The notes beneath the pieces are model-generated. The model saw nothing but the letters and a program-made list of their open reading frames with translations. It was not told where the DNA came from and ran no database searches. Shown one piece after another: positions 58,804-64,000 of a stretch of 64,000 nt of DNA. The stretch comes from Cladobotryum mycophilum (lineage: Eukaryota; Ascomycota; Sordariomycetes; Hypocreales; Hypocreaceae): assembly GCA_036429605.1 (NCBI GenBank), contig JAVFKD010000004.1, positions 1 through 64,000 on the forward strand, read 5' to 3'. The first letter of the stretch is position 1. Every line of letters starts with the position of its first letter. A program made the position numbers and the translations under genes.

Positions 58804-60531
58804 TTAGCATTTACAATGGCCATGGATTGCGTTCAGTATCTTACCAGCAGCTAGCCATCGATGATTGAGCAGACGCAGTGCCTCTCTTAACATATCAAGC
58901 CTTTCCACACTATGCTGTATTGGGTCGATGTACTGCATTCTCAGATAGGTTGATGCAGCTTTGTATATAAAATGTATGAGAAAGGGAGAGACACCATCAC
59001 AATTTTTTCTGTCCGGTCCAGTCACAAAGAATGCAATCATATCCGAGGCACTGTCTAAAGCTGAAGAAGCTTCGATTGAAATGGGCCCTGCCACACTGCC
59101 ACTGCTATCAAGCAATAGGCTTGGGTCTTCTAGCAAAAGTATTGCACTTTGTCCATTAGCGAGTCCAGACCATTAAAGCTCATGTAACTTACCTATAGCA
59201 AACTGCGATTTGAGTACAAAATGCCCATTGTCGCATGGCACCTTCTACTTGAGAGAGATTAGCGAGCGCCAGGATAGTACGTCGCAGTTGCAATGTCTCG
59301 GTTGGATCCTCGGCCACGCTGCAGAGAGCTTGACTAAGAAGATGCGATGTCTGTGCAAATCGTGCAAATCGGCCAATGTGCGAACCGGAAGATAAAGCCA
59401 ATGTCAACGCATCGCTGGGTTGTGATGTCTGAGACTTGGTGGTTGGTAACAGGCGCTGAATGGTGGGATTGTGCTACTCACTCCTGCGTCCCATATTGCA
59501 TCATCTACTGGTAGGTAACACTCCGAGCATGGATCTGCGGTTACGAGATGTCGCCCAGGGTCGCAGAGATTGAGAAATCTATAAAGGTTAACTGGTGCAT
59601 GTCAAAAGCAAGATGACAACAAACCTATCTAATACTAGGATTGACCACCACACTCGACGGCACTCCTCCAGCTCATTCCATCGCAATTTGATTGGCGTTT
59701 GCGGCGCGATACTCTTGTCAATCTCAAGAGCAGTTGCGTAACGAGCACAAGACCCAATGGAAAGCAATGCCCCCGGGTAAATTGCGTGGCCCAATTCATA
59801 CAACGAAATCAAGATACCGGCCTGCAAGACCTGAACAGAGAGTATCCCAGAGCATTCAACCTCAAAGTAAAACTGTTTCACTGTGCGATACAGCACCGTT
59901 CTCGCCGTCGTTACATGAGAACAACATAGCTTCATAGATACGGCAAGAAGAAATAGCTCTGCTCGTCTATGTGTGAGATAATTTGGCAGGTTTTTTAATA
60001 GCTTTTTCCTTGATATAATCGGCATCCACGTATGAATTGTGTCAAAAAAGAGGTCCAAAGTATGCTGAATGTCTGATATGGTGCCAACCAAGTCAGCGAC
60101 CGACTTTGGAATGGTCACCTCAGCCTTTGGGATTTCTAATTGTAAAAGATGAAAGATATCGGGATCTAAAAAACGTGAAGCTAGAATGTCCGAGGCATTC
60201 GGGTCTGACAAACCGATGTGTCCTGCTTTTGGCCTATCGTGGGCGGCGTCCAAGGAAGACTGGCCACCTTCAGTGGACAGGGATGCCATCGCACGGCCAT
60301 CGGAGCTGCAATGTCGCCTTTCTTTCCTACGATACGGGTAATCACAAGACGTCTGCTTTCTATCATCGTCAACATGATTCTACGACGAACATTCGACACA
60401 ACGTACTGGACACATAGAGTGCACTTGGGGTAAATCTTATCGCAGCGTCTTTTTGAATTGCGGCAAGGCAAGCATGCGTATGGTGAATGCGTAATGTTAA
60501 CGCCATTCATTTGGTCCGTAATGACTGGCAT
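58804..60531 (-). CDS. Zn2Cys6 transcription factor with fungal_trans domain
   Basis: Five exons: 60531-60407, 60305-59625, 59578-59482, 59434-59193 and 59146-58804; introns of 46-101 nt are GT-AG and the sum is 1488 nt, 495 residues. Exon 1 carries ACLPCRNSKRRCDKIYPKC and TLCVH, the zinc cluster. The middle contains the fungal_trans (PF04082) pattern: DLFFDTIHTWMPIIS, ELGHAIYPGALLSIGSCARY, RRVWWSILVLDRFLNLCDPG across intron 2 and LVTADPC...LPVDDAIWDAG. It lies divergently 0.9 kb from a FAD monooxygenase, which it may control. An internal Met at codon 8 is an alternative start. Complete, with no damage. Confidence 0.88.
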
Positions 60532-61406
60532 CTGGTACAGATGATAATTGGAAAGAGTTGTTGTGCTGGCGGCTTAGGGTTTATTACTCATTGTAATTTT
60601 ATTTAAGAATGGGTGAGTTACATGAAAAATAGGAATAGCACACTCATGCGCTTGCATGCATGGCTGAAAAGGCAACTGTTCCTCAGCGCCCTGTGAATGA
60701 CATGGCTCTCCAACAAGGGTTCTCCATTCACCGCGCCGCATGTGCCGAGGCCTAGCACTCCACCGTAAGCACTTCTTCCCAGCTTAGCATTAATGGCCCC
60801 CTTTCCGCAATAGGCTATCCGCAAGTACCCATCTCACTAATGATCCACATTACACCTTGACTATGTGCCATAGAATGCTTTGCTTGAAATAGATAAAGAC
60901 GGTAATCCACACTCATAGTCAAATACCTAGTTGATGGTATTCATTTCGGATAAAGAAATACCACATGCTTGAGGACCTGATGTTGAAATGTTCAGTGAAT
61001 AAAATTTTCTGATGGTCAAGTTGACAGAGTAGCAACTAAGCTTTGTGAGGGGAACAGGGATCGGAAATTATTTCGCCATAATTTCTAGCAAGGTAGCAAA
61101 TAGTTATGCTAAGCCGTTATGTTCGGCAAAGTTTAGGCGATGTAGGCGTGTTCTGCGCTTTTACACGAACAATGTTGCAACGTTCAGCTGAGCTTACCCT
61201 GAAGAAGCCGATTTCTAATCCGTAGCTTACGCAGTACTGCAAGGAAGGCAGTAAAATATCTTGACATATATAAGGTAGAGTTGCGCTTCATTTCATGTAC
61301 ACTCTTTTATTAGCACTGCACTTGAGTCTTCTAGCTACTTCTACTCCCACTCAAAGGCACATCGTCGCTCATTTCCCGTTCAAAAACCTCCATCTACGCA
61401 CAAATC
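60532..61406. promoter_or_regulatory. Divergent promoter region between Zn2Cys6 regulator and FAD monooxygenase
   Basis: 875 bp without a gene. A TATATAA-like word at 61266-61272 lies about 140 bp before the monooxygenase start. No obvious paired CGG site was seen. Confidence 0.4.
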
Positions 61407-62692
61407 ATGAAAGTCATCATCGTGGGAGCCGGTCTAGGCGGCCTCAGCGCTGCACATTGTTTTGCCAAGAGTGGCTGCCATGTTGAACTCTTTGAACGCA
61501 GCCCCGAGTTACATTCTCGAGGGGGTGGAATCAGCATTCGACCGAGCGCGAGCAGGATCATGCATACTTGGGGCCTTGAAAAGGACTTGGAATCCATTGC
61601 CCAGAGATCGCCGTCAGTGACCTTTCGAAACCTAGAGTCCGGAGATATTGCTTCACGGACTGCCGTCATCAATGCTTCAGAGTATCCCGACTGGGGAACG
61701 ACAAGAAAGGCAGTCATCAGAATGCTCTACAAGAACGCAATCAGTGCGGGCGCGCACATCCATTTTGGCGCAACGGTAGTCAACGTCTCTGATGATGATA
61801 AACAAGCTACTGTGACATTGGCAACTGGCGAGTCCATTGTTGGCGACATTGTATTGGCAGCTGACGGAGTCAAATCACACATTCGACCAATTATTCTTTC
61901 TGATCTTGACTCTACACAAAGCTTGGAGCCTATTGTGGATCAGACTACCTTTTACGGCTGCGATGTAGTTGCATCCGACCTGACAGATGACTTTGAATCG
62001 ACGAGGTTGACGGAAAGTTTGAACATCAACTGCTGGATGGGCAAGGGGGATTTGTGGTTACCCGTTTCAGCCCCAAAATTAACAGAATTGGATTTCTGTT
62101 TGCTATCCAGGCTGAGACTGATCAAAAGACTCTTTGGGACGAAAAAGGTGATATCGAACACGTTCGCAGGTTCTTTTCTGGCTCATGCAGAGAACTAACC
62201 AAAGCTCTACGATTGACGGATTCCTGTGATCGCTGGAGACTGGTAGAGATGCCAAATCTCCCACGTTGGTCTAGCAAGGCAGGCAGAGTGATTTTGGTAG
62301 GGGACTCGGCACATGCAATGCATCCTAATGCTGCGCAGGGTTATTCGACAACAGTCGAAGACATTGGAGTTTTAGACTTTCTTCTCGCACGGTTTGCCTC
62401 GGAATCAAGAGCTCCTGTATCGCAAGTCGTTAAAATTTGGCAGGCAATTCGCAAGCCAAGGGTGGAGCGCATAAAGGACTACGCAAACTGGAATACTCAG
62501 AATTTTTCCGGCAAGGGAGTAGCAACTCCAGAACAAGCGGAGGGAAAGATTATACAGACTGGGAAGGATGTTGCCCCAGACATGAATGCTGATTTTGACA
62601 CTGCTGCCTTTTGGAAATGGAGTCTTGATTATGATGCCATTGGCGAGGCACAGAGTGCGCTTGCTGCACAGCCGAAGTGGCCGAAGCTGTAG
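61407..62692 (+). CDS. FAD-dependent monooxygenase (salicylate-hydroxylase-like)
   Basis: Class A flavoprotein monooxygenase. MKVIIVGAGLGGLSAA is the GxGxxG FAD-binding loop at the N-terminus, followed by ELFERSPEL and GGGISIRPSASRIM; VGDIVLAADGVKSHIR is the DG motif; RVILVGDSAHAMHPNAAQGY is the GD motif binding the FAD ribityl chain. The frame breaks at G5 run 62045-62049; one extra G gives CWMGKGGFVVTRFS, the expected family sequence, and a total of 1287 nt (428 residues). Without it the protein would lose the GD motif. Such enzymes hydroxylate aromatic or secondary-metabolite substrates. No introns. It pairs with the divergent Zn2Cys6 regulator and an RTA1-like gene downstream, a possible small detoxification or metabolite cluster. 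Confidence 0.87.
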
Positions 62693-62929
62693 TAGTTATT
62701 TGCTAGTGTAAAGTAATGTACGATGAGCAAGTCTATTAATAAGTGGCTGATCTAAGAGATTTGACGAATGACATCCAGTTGGTATGAACAAAAGGAAGGA
62801 TACGAAAACCTTTTATTGCTGCTACTCATACGATGGAAAGTGACCGTCTTATGTCTTAGTTGCACTGCGTCAACGACTCAGGGTATCCATTCGGCTCCTT
62901 AGTTATGCGGTCTTGAGGCTGATCATGGG
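62693..62929. other. Convergent spacer
   Basis: About 240 bp between the stop codons of the monooxygenase and the RTA1-like gene; shared terminator region, no other feature. Confidence 0.4.
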
Positions 62930-63930
62930 CTATTGTTGAGAAAGAATCTTGTTTGCAGCTTCCCCGCTCAAAGAGGGCAAATTCTTCCTGGACTGGGCCT
63001 CGATCAGAAAACCAGGATGTCCAATACAGAGAGAGAAGGCAGCAATGACAACAAACCTATAAAATTTAACAATTTGCTATAAAACAAGAATAGAAAAAGC
63101 TTACGCTCCCTCAAGGCTGATAAAAAGACCTTCATTGGTAATGACTTTGGAATTCCGGTAACCTTGGCTAAGCTCGTGGCATCGATAGGCACAGCGACCA
63201 AGAATCAAAGCAATGGCAATGCTAAGGAAGCTGAGGAACAGGATCATGCGTCTCCCTACCCCTTTCATTGAGCGGGCTCGAATATAACGGAAGAGATAAT
63301 CACTGAAAAGTACGCAGAAAATGAGAAGAGCAAAGACTTGTAAGCCCAAGCCAGTCAAGGCAACATAGACACTAGTCTTGCTAGAGCCAGCTGTAGAGGC
63401 CGATAAGGCACCGCCGACAGCTTGGAAGATGAGACAGATAATGTCAATCGGAATAAAGCCCCAGTAGAATAACTTGGACGGAAATCGTGAAAGCTCAGGG
63501 CCAACGATATTAATCCTTTTGCTTCGTGTTAGCCATATTCAGATTTCAGTCCAACTTTTCCCTCTTACATCATAGATAGTGTGACGTATATAGAGGCTGT
63601 ATAAAAGACAGGCCCTGTCGTGATCAATACGATCTGAACCATGAATCCGACAAATGACCAAGGGTTATGATACAGAACGATGCGTCCTGCATAACCAGCA
63701 ATCTCAATCAAACATCCCACGACGACCGAGGGCATGAACCACTGACTTTTCCACCGAAGACCAATATAAATATGAGTAACCATGGCGATAGCAAACAGTG
63801 AGAGGAAGATGATATTGGCCGGTAGAGACGGCCGATATTGGTAAACGCTTCATTCGATGGGACAGAGGGTTAAAGTATAATTTGCGTCTGTACCAAAGGT
63901 AACAAAATCATTGCGGTTCAGTAATGCCAT
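62930..63930 (-). CDS. RTA1-like membrane protein with an in-frame TGA
   Basis: RTA1 family (PF04479): seven-helix fungal membrane proteins linked to lipid translocation and resistance to toxic compounds. Exons 63930-63569, 63515-63105 and 63056-62930; the sum is 900 nt (299 codons plus stop). Landmarks: YQYRPSLPANIIFLSLFA, EIAGYAGRIVLYHNP, GPVFYTASIYVTLSMMI across intron 1, FIPIDIICLIFQAVGGALSA and LEGAFVVIAAFSLCIGHPGF across intron 2. A TGA at 63852-63850 interrupts the frame just before SVYQYRPSL, where the family commonly has an aromatic residue, possibly TGG originally. Translation could restart at Met 63783, losing the first helix. It is either a recent pseudogene or a single base error. 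Confidence 0.8.
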
Positions 63931-64000
63931 ATTGTATTGATTGTCATTGACGAGAAAACAAGAGGATAGTGAAAAGATAAGCGTCTATGGTTAAATGTTC

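Overview
The window looks like a chromosome segment of a filamentous ascomycete (Pezizomycotina). The evidence is short introns (45-100 nt) with GTAAGT-like donors and CTAAC/CTGAC branch sites; typical families (NACHT-ankyrin NLR, HET, Zn2Cys6 regulators, GH55, DUF6536, RTA1, heme-thiolate peroxidase); Tad-like, pogo/Fot1-like and hAT transposons; and AT-rich blocks with CpA-to-TpA stop codons as left by repeat-induced point mutation (RIP). I cannot name the species.

Layout. 1-15.3 kb resembles a subtelomere. A partial Cys-motif gene is followed on the minus strand by a broken telomere-linked-helicase-type gene: OrsD-like zinc fingers, then a domain carrying a full tyrosine-recombinase catalytic set, then a RecQ-like helicase, with two extra cysteine-rich modules beyond it. 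Next come an array of degenerate TTAGGG-like repeats and a restriction-like-endonuclease LINE, whose first zinc finger is split by a nested Tad-like LINE with a 13-bp target duplication. 15.4-20.6 kb holds a large NACHT-ankyrin NLR gene. 22-26.9 kb is RIP-degraded and contains a LINE copy, a pogo-type MITE, a tRNA-headed SINE sharing the LINE's 3' tail, and LTR copies. 26.9-36.3 kb holds a HET pseudogene, an intact DUF6536 membrane-protein gene and a decayed pogo/Fot1-like transposon. 37-42 kb holds an SDR, an NmrA-like gene and a divergent Zn2Cys6 regulator. 42-46.3 kb is an ankyrin pseudogene split by a hAT element. 47-54 kb holds secreted and metabolic enzymes: GH55 glucanase, heme-thiolate peroxidase and dienelactone hydrolase. 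54.8-58.6 kb is a serine carboxypeptidase pseudogene split by a second hAT copy. 58.8-64 kb holds a Zn2Cys6 regulator divergent from a FAD monooxygenase, with an RTA1-like gene beyond it.

Two cautions. Eight frame breaks in otherwise clear genes are each cured by one extra base at a homopolymer run, six of them G5/C5 runs. This looks like systematic base undercalling, so those genes may be intact in the organism. Separately, CAA-to-TAA and TGG-to-TAG stops in the helicase and HET genes fit RIP and look real. All gene models were built by eye; where exon sums are divisible by three this is stated.
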